Source: Rhizobium leguminosarum (GTDB lineage: Bacteria > Pseudomonadota > Alphaproteobacteria > Rhizobiales > Rhizobiaceae). From it: a stretch of 64,000 bases of DNA. Under the pieces are notes generated by a model, which was given only the letters and a program-made list of their open reading frames with translations, was not told the origin of the DNA and made no database searches. The DNA is taken from NCBI RefSeq assembly GCF_001679785.1, contig NZ_CP016286.1, positions 1,612,001 through 1,676,000 of the forward strand, written 5' to 3'. Shown in pieces: positions 9,178 to 18,424 of the stretch; positions within the stretch are counted from its first letter, which is position 1; every line of letters starts with the position of its first letter. The position numbers were made by a program, and so were the translations under genes.

Positions 9178-9350
9178 TGTTGGGAGAAGCCGGTGCTTTC
9201 GCCACCGGTGCCGAAGGAGCAACCGCCCCGGAAACTCTCAGGCAAAAGGACCAGCAAGGGGCAGACGGAACTCTGGAGAGAAGCGTTCTCGAAACGCTCG
9301 CCGAAGGGATAACAATCTCAGGCAAAGGGACAGAGGGGGCTCAGGAGAGA
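9178..9350 (+). ncRNA. Tandem glycine riboswitch (gcvT element)
   Basis: Two successive aptamers are visible. The first includes GCCGAAGGAGCAACC and AACTCTCAGGCAAAAGGACC (about 9212-9265). The second starts near CTCTGGAGAGAAGCG and includes GCCGAAGGGATAACA and ATCTCAGGCAAAGGGAC (to about 9345). These are the conserved glycine-binding core sequences. The position before gcvT is the canonical one; glycine binding normally turns the cleavage operon on. Confidence 0.95.
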
Positions 9351-9360
9351 AGTGCGCAGC

Positions 9361-9401
9361 CGCGCCTTCAGATTTGAGCCCGCGCCTTCGCGAGAAGGCG
9401 C
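9361..9401 (+). promoter_or_regulatory. Candidate expression platform of the glycine riboswitch
   Basis: CGCGCCTTC occurs twice, at 9361-9369 and 9381-9389, and GAAGGCGC follows at 9394-9401. The second copy and the complement form a perfect eight-pair hairpin with a GCGA tetraloop. The first copy could pair with the same strand instead. The hairpin lies seven bases before the GGAGG of gcvT, so alternative pairing could control ribosome access (inference). Confidence 0.45.
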
Positions 9402-9419
9402 AAACCCCGGAGGCGTCTT

Positions 9420-10556
9420 TTGGACGATACTGCTGCCCTGAAGAAAACCCCGCTGCATGCCCTGCATCTTTCGCTCGGCGCCCGCATGGTGCCGTTCGCC
9501 GGTTACGACATGCCGGTGCAATATCCCGCAGGCGTGATGAAGGAGCATCTTCATACCCGCGCCGAAGCCGGCCTCTTCGATGTCTCCCACATGGGCCAGG
9601 TCATCGTGAAGGCGAAGTCGGGCAGCTACGAGGATGCGGCGCTGGCGCTCGAAAGCCTGGTGCCGGTCGACATCCTCGGCCTTGCCGAAGGCCGCCAGCG
9701 CTACGGCTTCTTCACCGACGACACCGGCTGCATTCTCGACGACCTGATGATCGCCCATCTCGACGACCACCTCTTCGTCGTCGTCAACGCCGCCTGCAAG
9801 GAGGCCGATCTCGCCCATCTGCAGACCCATATCGGCGATCAGTGCGACATCACGCTTCTCGATCGCGCCCTGATCGCGCTGCAGGGGCCGCGTGCGGTTG
9901 CGGTTCTTGCCGAACTCTGGGCCGATGTCGCGGCGATGAAGTTCATGGATGTGCGCCACTGCCGCCTGCACGATGTTTCATGTCTGGTCTCGCGCTCCGG
10001 CTATAGCGGCGAAGACGGCTTCGAGATCTCGATCCCCGTCGACAAGGCCGTGGATGTCACCATGCGTCTGCTCGAACACCCGGACGTCCAGGCGATCGGC
10101 CTCGGCGCCCGCGATTCGCTGCGCCTCGAAGCCGGCCTCTGCCTCTACGGCAACGATATCGACACGACCACCTCGCCGGTCGAGGCGGCGCTGGAATGGG
10201 CCATGCAGAAGGCACGACGCGGCAACGGCGCGCGCGCCGGCGGTTTCCCGGGCTCCGGCCGCATCCTGTCCGAACTCGAAAACGGCGCCGTACGCCGCCG
10301 CGTCGGCCTGAAGCCGGAAGGCAAGGCGCCGGTGCGCGCCCATGCCAAGCTTTATGCCGATGCCGAGGGCAAGATCGAAATCGGCGAGGTCACTTCGGGC
10401 GGCTTCGGCCCCACCGTCGAAGGCCCCGTCGCCATGGGCTACGTACCGGTCTCCCATGCTGCGGCAGGCACGCTCGTCTATGCAGAGGTGCGTGGCAAAT
10501 ATCTGCCGACCACCGTCAGCGCCCTGCCCTTCGTTACACCGACCTACAAACGCTAA
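9420..10556 (+). CDS. gcvT: Glycine cleavage system T protein (aminomethyltransferase)
   Basis: This 378-residue protein starts at a TTG (9420) six bases after GGAGG; no ATG is nearby upstream in frame. It shows the GcvT pattern: [36 protein letters not shown] near the start, [11 protein letters not shown], then [19 protein letters not shown] and the C-terminal barrel [22 protein letters not shown]. It transfers the methylene group from lipoyl-GcvH to tetrahydrofolate with release of ammonia. It is first in the gcvTHP operon, with gcvH 23 bases downstream. Confidence 0.96.
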   Translation: MDDTAALKKTPLHALHLSLGARMVPFAGYDMPVQYPAGVMKEHLHTRAEAGLFDVSHMGQVIVKAKSGSYEDAALALESLVPVDILGLAEGRQRYGFFTDDTGCILDDLMIAHLDDHLFVVVNAACKEADLAHLQTHIGDQCDITLLDRALIALQGPRAVAVLAELWADVAAMKFMDVRHCRLHDVSCLVSRSGYSGEDGFEISIPVDKAVDVTMRLLEHPDVQAIGLGARDSLRLEAGLCLYGNDIDTTTSPVEAALEWAMQKARRGNGARAGGFPGSGRILSELENGAVRRRVGLKPEGKAPVRAHAKLYADAEGKIEIGEVTSGGFGPTVEGPVAMGYVPVSHAAAGTLVYAEVRGKYLPTTVSALPFVTPTYKR

Positions 10557-10579
10557 ACCTTTTCCAGAGAGGACGAATA

Positions 10580-10942
10580 ATGCTGAAATTTACCGAAGAA
10601 CACGAATGGCTGAAGATCGAAGGCGGCGTTGCGACGGTCGGCATCACCACTTATGCAGTCGATCAGCTCGGCGACCTGGTTTTCGTCGAACTGCCGGAAG
10701 TCGGCGCGACCTTCTCCAAGAACGGCAATGCCGCGACCGTTGAATCCGTCAAGGCTGCTTCCGACGTCTATTGTCCGCTGGATGGCGAGATCACCGAGGT
10801 CAATCCGGCCATCGTTGCAGATCCGTCGCTGGTCAATTCCGATCCTCAGGGCGCCGGCTGGTTCTTCAAGCTGAAGCTGGCAAACGCTGCGGACGCAGAT
10901 GGCCTGCTCGACGAGGCGGCCTACAAGGAGCTCACTGCGTAA
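10580..10942 (+). CDS. gcvH: Glycine cleavage system H protein (lipoyl carrier)
   Basis: This 120-residue protein starts [42 protein letters not shown]. The lipoyl attachment lysine is Lys58 in [10 protein letters not shown], the standard site. GcvH shuttles the aminomethyl group between GcvP, GcvT and lipoamide dehydrogenase. The ATG at 10580 follows AGAGAGGACGAATA. The stop codon TAA shares its last base with the gcvP ATG (TAATG), so translation is coupled. Confidence 0.97.
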   Translation: MLKFTEEHEWLKIEGGVATVGITTYAVDQLGDLVFVELPEVGATFSKNGNAATVESVKAASDVYCPLDGEITEVNPAIVADPSLVNSDPQGAGWFFKLKLANAADADGLLDEAAYKELTA

Positions 10943-13806
10943 TGACGACGCCGACAGAATTCCAGTTCACCGACTATCAGCCCTACGATTTCGCCAATCG
11001 CCGTCACATCGGCCCCTCGCCGGCCGAGATGAACGATATGCTGAAGGTGATCGGTTACAACAGCCTCGACAGCCTGATCGACGCAACGCTGCCGCCCTCG
11101 ATCCGCCAGAAGGAGCCGCTCGTCTGGGGCGCGCCGATGACCGAGCGCGAGGCACTCGACAAGCTGCGCGAGACCGCCAACAAGAACAAGGTGCTGGTCT
11201 CGCTGATCGGCCAAGGTTACTACGGCACCATCACGCCGCCGGTCATCCAGCGCAACATCCTGGAAAACCCGGCCTGGTACACCGCCTATACGCCCTACCA
11301 GCCGGAGATCAGCCAGGGCCGCCTGGAAGCGCTGCTGAACTACCAGACGATGATCTGCGACCTCACCGGCCTCGACGTTGCCAACGCCTCGCTGCTCGAC
11401 GAGGCAACCGCCGCCGCCGAAGGCATGGCGATCGCCGAGCGCGTCGCCAAGTCGAAGGCAAAGGCCTTCTTCGTCGATGCCGACTGCCATCCGCAGACCA
11501 TCGCCCTCATCCGCACCCGCGCCGAGCCGCTCGGCTGGAGCGTCATCGTCGGCAATCCCTTCACCGATCTCGATCCTGTGGACGTCTTTGGCGCGATCTT
11601 CCAGTATCCCGGCACGCACGGTCATGTGCATGATTTTACCGGCCTGATCTCCCGCCTGCACCAAACCGGCGCCATAGCGATCGTCGCCGCCGATATCCTG
11701 GCGTTGACGTTGCTGAAATCGCCCGGCGAAATGGGCGCCGATATTGCCGTCGGCTCCTCGCAGCGCTTCGGCGTCCCGGTCGGCTACGGCGGCCCGCATG
11801 CGGCTTACATGTCGGTCAAGGATGCCATCAAGCGCTCCATGCCCGGCCGCCTCGTCGGCGTCTCCGTCGATGCCCGCGGCAACCGCGCCTATCGCCTGTC
11901 GCTACAGACCCGCGAGCAGCATATCCGCCGCGAGAAGGCGACGTCGAACATCTGCACCGCCCAGGTGCTGCTTGCCGTCATGGCCTCGATGTACGCCGTC
12001 TTCCACGGCCCGAAGGGTATCAAGGCGATCGCCCAGCAGGTACACCAGAAAGCCGTGCTGATGGCCAAGGGCCTGGAAAAGCTTGGCTATAAGGTTGAGC
12101 CTGATGCTTTCTTCGACACGATCACCGTCGATGTCGGCCACATGCAGGGGCTCATCCTGCGTGCCGCCGTCGCCGAAGGCGTCAATCTGCGCAAGGTCGG
12201 CGAAACCAAAATCGGCATGAGCCTCGACGAACGCACCCGGCCGGCGACGCTCGAAGCCGTCTGGCGCGCCTTCGGCGGCAATTTCACCATTGCCGATTTC
12301 GAGCCTTCCTATCGCCTGCCGAAGGGCCTGCTCCGCACCAGCGATTACCTCACCCATCCGATCTTCCACATGAACCGCGCCGAAAGCGAGATGACGCGTT
12401 ACATCCGCCGGCTCTCCGACCGGGATCTGGCGCTCGACCGCTCGATGATCCCGCTCGGCTCCTGCACGATGAAACTCAACGCGACGGCGGAAATGCTGCC
12501 GATCACCTGGCCGGAATTTTCCGACATCCATCCCTTCGTGCCACCCGACCAGGCGCTCGGCTACCGCGAGATGATCGACGACCTGATCGAAAAGCTCTGC
12601 GCCGTCACCGGCTACGACGCCTTCTCCATGCAGCCGAATTCCGGTGCGCAGGGCGAATATGCCGGCCTGCTGACGATCCGCAACTTTCATATCGCGAATG
12701 GCGACGGTCATCGCGACGTCTGCCTGATCCCGACCTCGGCGCACGGTACCAATCCGGCTTCGGCCCAGATGGTCGGCATGAAGGTCGTCGTCGTCAAGGT
12801 GCGTGAAAACGGCGATATCGATCTCGACGATTTCCGCGCTAAGGCTGAGCAGCATGCGGCAAACCTCTCCTGCTGCATGATCACCTACCCTTCGACGCAC
12901 GGCGTCTTCGAGGAGACCGTCAAGGAAATCTGCGATCTGGTGCATGAGCATGGCGGCCAGGTCTATCTCGACGGCGCCAACATGAATGCCATGGTCGGCC
13001 TGTCTCGCCCCGGTGACATCGGCTCCGACGTTTCGCATCTCAACCTGCACAAGACCTTCTGCATTCCGCATGGCGGCGGCGGACCCGGCATGGGCCCGAT
13101 CGGCGTCAAGGCGCATCTGGCTCCCTATCTCCCCGGTCATCCCGAAACCGACGGCCGCTCGGGTGCGGTCTCGGCCGCCGCCTTCGGCTCCGCCTCGATC
13201 CTGCCGATCTCCTGGAGCTATTGCCTGATGATGGGCGGCGAAGGCCTGACGCAGGCGACCAAGGTGGCAATCCTCAACGCCAACTACATCGCCACCCGGC
13301 TGAAGGGCGCCTATGACGTGCTCTACAAGTCGCAGGCCGGCCGTGTCGCGCATGAATGCATCATCGACACCCGCCCGCTGGTCGACAGCTCCGGTGTCAC
13401 CGTCGACGACGTCGCCAAGCGCCTGATCGACTGCGGCTTCCATGCCCCGACCATGAGCTGGCCGGTCGCAGGCACGCTGATGATCGAGCCGACGGAAAGC
13501 GAGACCAAGGCCGAACTCGACCGCTTCTGCGAAGCGATGCTGGCGATCCGCGAGGAAGCCCGCGCCATCGAGGATGGCAGCATGGACAAGGTGAACAACC
13601 CGCTGAAGAACGCCCCGCACACGGTGGAAGATCTCGTCGGCGAGTGGGATCGCCCCTACTCACGCGAACAAGCCTGCTTCCCGCCCGGCGCCTTCCGCGT
13701 CGACAAATACTGGTCCCCGGTCAACCGCGTCGACAATGTCTACGGCGACCGCAACCTGATCTGCACCTGCCCGCCGGTGGAAAGCTACGCCGAAGCGGCG
13801 GAGTAA
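10942..13806 (+). CDS. gcvP: Glycine dehydrogenase (decarboxylating), GcvP
   Basis: This 954-residue single-chain P protein is about the length of E. coli GcvP, not the split alpha/beta type. The N-terminus carries [15 protein letters not shown]. The C-terminal half contains the glycine-rich [14 protein letters not shown] and the pyridoxal phosphate lysine in [17 protein letters not shown] (Lys704). It decarboxylates glycine and loads aminomethyl onto GcvH. The start is the ATG overlapping the gcvH stop; a longer frame upstream is only the gcvH region read in another frame. Confidence 0.97.
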   Translation: MTTPTEFQFTDYQPYDFANRRHIGPSPAEMNDMLKVIGYNSLDSLIDATLPPSIRQKEPLVWGAPMTEREALDKLRETANKNKVLVSLIGQGYYGTITPPVIQRNILENPAWYTAYTPYQPEISQGRLEALLNYQTMICDLTGLDVANASLLDEATAAAEGMAIAERVAKSKAKAFFVDADCHPQTIALIRTRAEPLGWSVIVGNPFTDLDPVDVFGAIFQYPGTHGHVHDFTGLISRLHQTGAIAIVAADILALTLLKSPGEMGADIAVGSSQRFGVPVGYGGPHAAYMSVKDAIKRSMPGRLVGVSVDARGNRAYRLSLQTREQHIRREKATSNICTAQVLLAVMASMYAVFHGPKGIKAIAQQVHQKAVLMAKGLEKLGYKVEPDAFFDTITVDVGHMQGLILRAAVAEGVNLRKVGETKIGMSLDERTRPATLEAVWRAFGGNFTIADFEPSYRLPKGLLRTSDYLTHPIFHMNRAESEMTRYIRRLSDRDLALDRSMIPLGSCTMKLNATAEMLPITWPEFSDIHPFVPPDQALGYREMIDDLIEKLCAVTGYDAFSMQPNSGAQGEYAGLLTIRNFHIANGDGHRDVCLIPTSAHGTNPASAQMVGMKVVVVKVRENGDIDLDDFRAKAEQHAANLSCCMITYPSTHGVFEETVKEICDLVHEHGGQVYLDGANMNAMVGLSRPGDIGSDVSHLNLHKTFCIPHGGGGPGMGPIGVKAHLAPYLPGHPETDGRSGAVSAAAFGSASILPISWSYCLMMGGEGLTQATKVAILNANYIATRLKGAYDVLYKSQAGRVAHECIIDTRPLVDSSGVTVDDVAKRLIDCGFHAPTMSWPVAGTLMIEPTESETKAELDRFCEAMLAIREEARAIEDGSMDKVNNPLKNAPHTVEDLVGEWDRPYSREQACFPPGAFRVDKYWSPVNRVDNVYGDRNLICTCPPVESYAEAAE

Positions 13807-13869
13807 TAAATTCTGAAATTCCCCTGACACGGGGGGGATCTTATGACGTATCTCGTCCTTTAGCGATTT

Positions 13870-13894
13870 CATCCTCGGCAATGTGCCGAGGATG
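13870..13894. repeat. Solitary REP-like palindrome related to the GIY-YIG cassette ends
   Basis: CATCCTCGGCA and TGCCGAGGATG form a perfect 11-pair stem with a three-base loop. Apart from the centre it matches the palindrome bounding the GIY-YIG gene at 20546-20962 in length and in both arms (CATCCTCGG...CCGAGGAT). It sits 64 bases after gcvP and lacks a T-tract, so termination is possible but not typical. Confidence 0.6.
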
Positions 13895-14071
13895 TGCCGC
13901 GCATCGGCGGGTTCGAAGCGGATGCTCGCACAATCGCGAGCCTCGCAATCCATTTCGAGGCATGGGTTCAAATTTAACCTTTCTTAGCAAGTCTCTGTTA
14001 GCAATTTGAAATGGGCGGGTTCCACTCATCATGGATGTTGCCGTCGATCTCTGTTTTGCGTGCGGGTTCCT

Positions 14072-15106
14072 ATGCGTCCATCGGCTGTGCCAGCAATTCT
14101 CCTCGCCACCCTGATCCTGTCGGGCTGCGCCGCAAGCTCCGGCGCCGAAGATGTGCTCACCCCCGTGCCGTCGACGGAAACGACGAATGCAATCACGAAA
14201 CCGAACGGCCCGATACCGGCTGCCGTCGTGGGCGATGCTGCTCCGCAGTCAAGCGCGCAGCAGCAAGCGCTGAGCTGGACCGGACCGGAGCCGCAGGCGC
14301 TCGTGCCCGCGGACGGGGCGGTCGGCATGCCCATGCCGACTGAACGGCCAGTCGCGATGCTCATGCCCGCCGAGCCGGGAGTTAATCCTGATGCCGGCCC
14401 GAAATCGTCGACGCGCTCGCGAGTTTACGGCCATCGCTTTCGCGATGCCAAGCCGATCAACTTCGGCAGGATTTCGCCAAGAAAGCTTGCCGTGCATGGC
14501 GTCGACGTCTCGCGCTGGCAAGGCGAGATCGACTGGGAGACCTTGAGAAAGCAAGGCGCGAACTTCGTCTACATAAAGGCGACCGACGGCGGCGATCACC
14601 TCGATCCGATGTTCAAGAAGAACTGGCGCCGCGCAAAGGAAGCCGGACTGAAACACGGCGCCTATCACTTCTTCTATTGGTGCCGAACTGCCGGCGAACA
14701 GGCCGATTGGTTCATCCGCAATGTGCCGAAGGAAGCCAACGCGCTCCCGCCCGTCATCGACGTCGAATGGAACGGTGAGTCGAGCTGCAAGCAAAGACTC
14801 TCCCGCAAGCGCGTCCTGGAGAAGATGCAGGTGTTCATGGATAAGGTGGAACGCCATTATGGCCAGCGCCCGATCATCTACACCGCGCCGGATTTCTATC
14901 GCGACAACCTGAAGGGCGAACTGCTCAATTATCCCTTCTGGTTGCGCTCGGTAGCCGCTCATCCCTCCAAGGTCTACCCCGGCCGCAAGTGGGTCTTTTG
15001 GCAGTATTCCGGCTCGGGCCTTTCCGAAGGCGTCGACGGCAAGATCGACCTGAACGTGTTCAACGGCAACGAGAGCGATTGGCATGACTGGGTGGCGTCG
15101 CGATAG
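14072..15106 (+). CDS. GH25 family lysozyme-like lipoprotein
   Basis: From the ATG at 14072 the protein has 344 residues. It begins with a lipoprotein signal (LLATLILSGC, lipid Cys near residue 18), then a low-complexity Pro/Ala/Thr-rich linker to about residue 120. A GH25 domain follows: HGVDVSRWQGEIDWETLRKQGANFVYIKATDG, GAYHFFYW, then the catalytic motif VIDVEW and QYSGSG near the end. GH25 enzymes are N-acetylmuramidases, so this probably cuts or remodels the cell's own peptidoglycan from the membrane. No strong ribosome binding site is visible. Confidence 0.9.
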   Translation: MRPSAVPAILLATLILSGCAASSGAEDVLTPVPSTETTNAITKPNGPIPAAVVGDAAPQSSAQQQALSWTGPEPQALVPADGAVGMPMPTERPVAMLMPAEPGVNPDAGPKSSTRSRVYGHRFRDAKPINFGRISPRKLAVHGVDVSRWQGEIDWETLRKQGANFVYIKATDGGDHLDPMFKKNWRRAKEAGLKHGAYHFFYWCRTAGEQADWFIRNVPKEANALPPVIDVEWNGESSCKQRLSRKRVLEKMQVFMDKVERHYGQRPIIYTAPDFYRDNLKGELLNYPFWLRSVAAHPSKVYPGRKWVFWQYSGSGLSEGVDGKIDLNVFNGNESDWHDWVASR

Positions 15107-15270
15107 CGAAGCTGGCCATGGCTCCGCGCCCCCGACCCCGTTCCGTGCCAATCGGGAACAAATGGATGCGAAGATGCGCGAACCTATAGGTCTTTGCTAA
15201 CGCAACGCCTTCAACATTCCCTAAGCCCTTGCATGTACAAGAATTTCATCCATTTCTGGGGAAACGGCTG

Positions 15271-15576
15271 ATGAGCATATCGGGTGTTACGAGCACTGCT
15301 CTTTCGGGAATGCGAGCGCAGACGACGCGGGTTAGCGCGATTGCCAACAACATTGCAAATAGCAGCACGCCGGCCTATGCCAGGCTGAACACCAGCCTCA
15401 CCTCCGTTGTGTCAGGCGGCGTCCAGGCCGTCATCAACCCGACCGCGTCAGATGTCGATCCGGCCACCGAACTGACCGACCTGATTGAAGCCGAACAGAG
15501 CTATAAGGCAAACGCCGTTGTCTTCGAGACTGGCGCCGACATGTGGGAAATGCTGATGAGCATCAAGCGCGATTGA
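15271..15576 (+). CDS. Miniature flagellar rod-type protein (FlgC-like ends)
   Basis: At 101 residues this is shorter than FlgB/FlgC (about 130-140). Residues 8-35 (STALSGMRAQTTRVSAIANNIANSSTPAYAR) match the N-terminal rod motif of flagellar axial proteins. Residues 68-100 (LTDLIEAEQSYKANAVVFETGADMWEMLMSIKR) match the C-terminal rod motif. Only a short middle segment separates them. It starts at the ATG at 15271 after TCTGGGGAAACGGCTG. No other flagellar gene is in the window, so it may be an orphan rod component or a protein with another task. Confidence 0.75.
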   Translation: MSISGVTSTALSGMRAQTTRVSAIANNIANSSTPAYARLNTSLTSVVSGGVQAVINPTASDVDPATELTDLIEAEQSYKANAVVFETGADMWEMLMSIKRD

Positions 15577-15658
15577 GCGCCCCTAAGTGACGTTATTGTT
15601 ATAAAATCGTCTCGAATCAAGCCTATGCCGATCCGCGCCATTGATGCGGGTTGATACC

Positions 15659-16285
15659 ATGCCGGAATATCAGGATTTCGTTTTCGTCACGGGAAGAGCT
15701 GAGCTCGATGCGGCACCACTGGTGCTGCTGCATGGCAGCGGCATGCATGAACGCAATCTCATCGGGCTTGCGGACAAGGTCGGGCCGGATCGTCCTTATC
15801 TGGCGCTCAGGGGTGCGGTCGAGTGGGAGGAAGGCTTTGCCTTCTTTCGTCGAAACCCGGACCGGACGCTCGATTACATCGATCTCTTCAACAAGACCCA
15901 TCACCTTGCTGATTTCCTGGCGAGGGCCTTGGAGAACGGTCTGCTGAGACGGCCACCTGTGCTGCTCGGCTTTTCGAATGGTGCGATCATTGCGGCTTCG
16001 GTCCTGCTGCATCGCCCGGAAACCGCAGCTGGCGCCATCCTGCTCAGACCGTTGTCACCCGCGCCGGCCGCCGATTTTCCCGACCTGAGAGGCCATCGCG
16101 TCTTGATACTCGCCGGCGAACGCGATGAGCGTCGCGCGCCTGAGGATGTTGTGCTGGTCAGGGATCAGATCGAAAAAAGTGGCGCCGGCATCACGACGCG
16201 TCTGCTCCCGGCGGGCCATGGCCTGGATGAGAACGAACCGGATTTTATCAAGAGTTGGCTGGCGGAAAATTTTCCGCCGGCCTGA
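15659..16285 (+). CDS. Alpha/beta hydrolase, carboxylesterase/phospholipase type
   Basis: This is a 208-residue single-domain hydrolase. The oxyanion segment is VLLHGSGMHERN, the nucleophile elbow is LLGFSNGA (serine in GFSNG), the acid is probably in LAGERDERR and the histidine is in PAGHGLD. The pattern resembles YpfH-type and bacterial phospholipase/carboxylesterases. The ATG at 15659 gives MPEYQDF; ATG 15644 and TTG 15641 are alternatives in frame, and none has a strong ribosome binding site. It is convergent with the sufA end of the suf operon. Confidence 0.88.
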   Translation: MPEYQDFVFVTGRAELDAAPLVLLHGSGMHERNLIGLADKVGPDRPYLALRGAVEWEEGFAFFRRNPDRTLDYIDLFNKTHHLADFLARALENGLLRRPPVLLGFSNGAIIAASVLLHRPETAAGAILLRPLSPAPAADFPDLRGHRVLILAGERDERRAPEDVVLVRDQIEKSGAGITTRLLPAGHGLDENEPDFIKSWLAENFPPA

Positions 16286-16291
16286 AGGGCG

Positions 16292-16684
16292 TCAGGAATG
16301 CGCCGGCTCGCTTTGGCGCTGGGCGGCAAGGGCCGCGAGATCGGCAGGCTTCAGCTCGACGGATTCGCCGCAGCCGCAGGCCGATGTCTGGTTCGGATTG
16401 GTGAAGGTGAAGCCGGAGCGGAGCGTCGTCGTCTCGAAGCCCATTTCGGTGCCGAGCAGGTAAAGAGCCGCGGATGGCTCGACCCAGACCTTTGCACCAT
16501 CGTGCTCAATCAGGTCGTCCTTGGCATTGGGCTCGCTCACCAGGTCGATGGTATATTCCATCCCGGCGCAGCCGCCCTTCTTGATGCCGACGCGCACGCC
16601 CTTGGCATCCGGTCCCGAGTTCTCGACGATCGCTTTGACGCGGGCCGCAGCACCGTCCGTCATGCTCATGATTGCAAAGCCCAT
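16292..16684 (-). CDS. sufA: A-type iron-sulfur carrier SufA/IscA
   Basis: From the ATG at 16684 (AAGGAG nine bases upstream) this gives 130 residues. The three cluster-binding cysteines of A-type carriers are present: KKGGCAGMEY and the pair in TSACGCGES. SufA receives Fe-S clusters from the SufBCD scaffold and passes them to apo-proteins. It is the last gene of the suf operon, 93 bases after the DUF59 gene. The C-terminus is extended by about 25 residues beyond the Cys motif (VELKPADLAALAAQRQSEPAHS). Confidence 0.94.
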   Translation of the reverse strand: MGFAIMSMTDGAAARVKAIVENSGPDAKGVRVGIKKGGCAGMEYTIDLVSEPNAKDDLIEHDGAKVWVEPSAALYLLGTEMGFETTTLRSGFTFTNPNQTSACGCGESVELKPADLAALAAQRQSEPAHS

Positions 16685-16777
16685 CGGCTCATTCTCCTTC
16701 CGCAACCGGGGTCAAGATCCGGTGCATCGTGATTCAAATGTAGTCGTCCGAGGTAAACGGATCAATACCGCGGGATA

Positions 16778-17158
16778 TCAATACCAGCCGACGGCGACCT
16801 GCGCCTCTTCGGACATGCGATCCGGCGTCCACGGCGGATCGAAGGTCATGGCAACCTCGACGCCCGACACGCCTTCGACGGCGCCGACGGCGTTTTCGAC
16901 CCAGCCGGGCATCTCGCCGGCCACCGGGCAGCCGGGTGCGGTCAGCGTCATCATGATCTTCACCATCCGGTCGTCCTCGATGTCGATCTTGTAGATCAGA
17001 CCGAGCTCGAAGATGTCGGCAGGAATTTCAGGATCGTAGACGGTCTTCAGCGCGCTGATAACGTCGTCGCTCAGCCGCGCCAGCTCATCGGCCGGAATGC
17101 TGGAATGCACGATGCCTTCGCGCACGTCGATCTTCTGTTCGCTTTCGTCCAGGCTCAT
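16778..17158 (-). CDS. sufT: SUF-associated DUF59 (MIP18-like) Fe-S assembly protein
   Basis: This 126-residue protein carries a DUF59 domain: DDVISALKTVYDPEIPADIFELGLIYKIDIED, then MMTLTAPGCPVAGEMPGWVENAV with the conserved Cys, and TFDPPWTPDRMSEEAQVAVGWY. Proteins of this type follow sufS in many SUF operons and act as maturation factors for Fe-S proteins. I prefer the ATG at 17158, which has GAGGAG eight bases upstream; a GTG at 17167 is within that ribosome binding region. It starts 12 bases after sufS. Confidence 0.9.
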   Translation of the reverse strand: MSLDESEQKIDVREGIVHSSIPADELARLSDDVISALKTVYDPEIPADIFELGLIYKIDIEDDRMVKIMMTLTAPGCPVAGEMPGWVENAVGAVEGVSGVEVAMTFDPPWTPDRMSEEAQVAVGWY

Positions 17159-17170
17159 CACGGACACTCC

Positions 17171-18412
17171 TCAAGCAAAAAACTTGCGCGCATATTCAAG
17201 CGCATCGGCGAGCGCATCGACCTCGGCGCGGGTATTGTACATGCCGAACGATGCACGGCATGTGGAGGTGACGCCGAAGCGTTTCAAGAGCGGCATGGCG
17301 CAATGCGTGCCGGCCCTGACCGCAACACCCTGCCGGTCGATCACCATCGAGACGTCATGGGCATGGATGCCGGCAAGCTCGAAAGAGAAGATGCTGCCCT
17401 TGTCTGGCGCCGTCCCGAAGACGCGTAGCGAGTTGACGGATTTCAGCCGCTCGACCGCATAGGCGGCAAGATCTGCCTCATGCCGGGCGATCGCCTCGCG
17501 GCCGATCTTCTCCATATAATCGAGCGCGTAACCCAGCCCGATCGCCTGGACGATCGGTGGTGTGCCGGCCTCGAAGCGATGCGGCGGATCATTATAGGTA
17601 ACCACGTCCTCGGCGACTTCGAAGATCATCTCGCCGCCACCCTGGAAGGGGCGCATCTCGAAAAGCCGTTCCTTCTTGCCATAGAGCACGCCGATGCCCG
17701 ACGGGCCGTAGAGCTTGTGGCCGGTCATGACGTACCAGTCGCAATCGATATCCTGCACATCAACAGGCAGATGCACGGCGCCCTGGCTGCCGTCGATCAG
17801 CACCGGGATGCCGCGTTCGTGCGCGATCCGGCAGACTTCCTTGACGGGAACGATCGTGCCGAGCGCATTCGACATATGGGTGATGGCGACGAGCTTGGTG
17901 CGCTCCGTCAGGCTTTTCTCGAAATCCTCGATATGGAAGGCGCCCTCGTCGTCGACGGGCACCCAGACGAGTTTGGCGCCCTGCCGCTCGCGGATGAAGT
18001 GCCAGGGCACGATATTGGAATGGTGCTCCATGATCGTCAGCACGATCTCGTCGCCTTCACCAATCTTCGGCATGCCCCAGCCATAGGCGACGGTGTTGAT
18101 CGCTTCTGTCGAATTCTTGGTGAAAACGATGTCGTTCACCGAAGGCGCGTTGAGAAAGCGGCGGACCTTCTCGCGCGCTGCCTCATAAGCGTCCGTCGCC
18201 GCATTCGAGAGATAGTGCAGGCCGCGATGCACATTGGCATATTCATGGGAATAGGCATGCGAGATGGCGTCGATCACCACCTGCGGCTTCTGCGCCGAGG
18301 CGCCGTTGTCGAGATAGACCAGCGGCTTGCCGTGCACCTTCTCCGCCAGGATCGGAAAATCCCGGCGAATGGCTTCGACGTCGTATTGCGTGGCCGGCAC
18401 TATCTTGTCCAT
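17171..18412 (-). CDS. sufS: Cysteine desulfurase SufS (group II)
   Basis: This 413-residue protein begins with the SufS pattern IRRDFPILAEKVHGKPLVYLDNGASAQKP. The pyridoxal phosphate lysine lies in WYVMTGHKLYGPSGIGVLYG and the catalytic cysteine in VRAGTHCAMPLLKRFG. SufS removes sulfur from cysteine as an enzyme persulfide for SufBCD. No SufE gene is visible here. It lies 12 bases after sufD. It is distinct from the group I NifS/IscS-like enzyme that opens the same operon. Confidence 0.96.
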   Translation of the reverse strand: MDKIVPATQYDVEAIRRDFPILAEKVHGKPLVYLDNGASAQKPQVVIDAISHAYSHEYANVHRGLHYLSNAATDAYEAAREKVRRFLNAPSVNDIVFTKNSTEAINTVAYGWGMPKIGEGDEIVLTIMEHHSNIVPWHFIRERQGAKLVWVPVDDEGAFHIEDFEKSLTERTKLVAITHMSNALGTIVPVKEVCRIAHERGIPVLIDGSQGAVHLPVDVQDIDCDWYVMTGHKLYGPSGIGVLYGKKERLFEMRPFQGGGEMIFEVAEDVVTYNDPPHRFEAGTPPIVQAIGLGYALDYMEKIGREAIARHEADLAAYAVERLKSVNSLRVFGTAPDKGSIFSFELAGIHAHDVSMVIDRQGVAVRAGTHCAMPLLKRFGVTSTCRASFGMYNTRAEVDALADALEYARKFFA

Positions 18413-18424
18413 TGGTATATCCGA

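Noticed and set aside
11902..13620. 572-residue open frame on the minus strand
   Set aside because: It is the complement of gcvP, whose reading frame is unambiguous; no family motif or ribosome binding site supports it.
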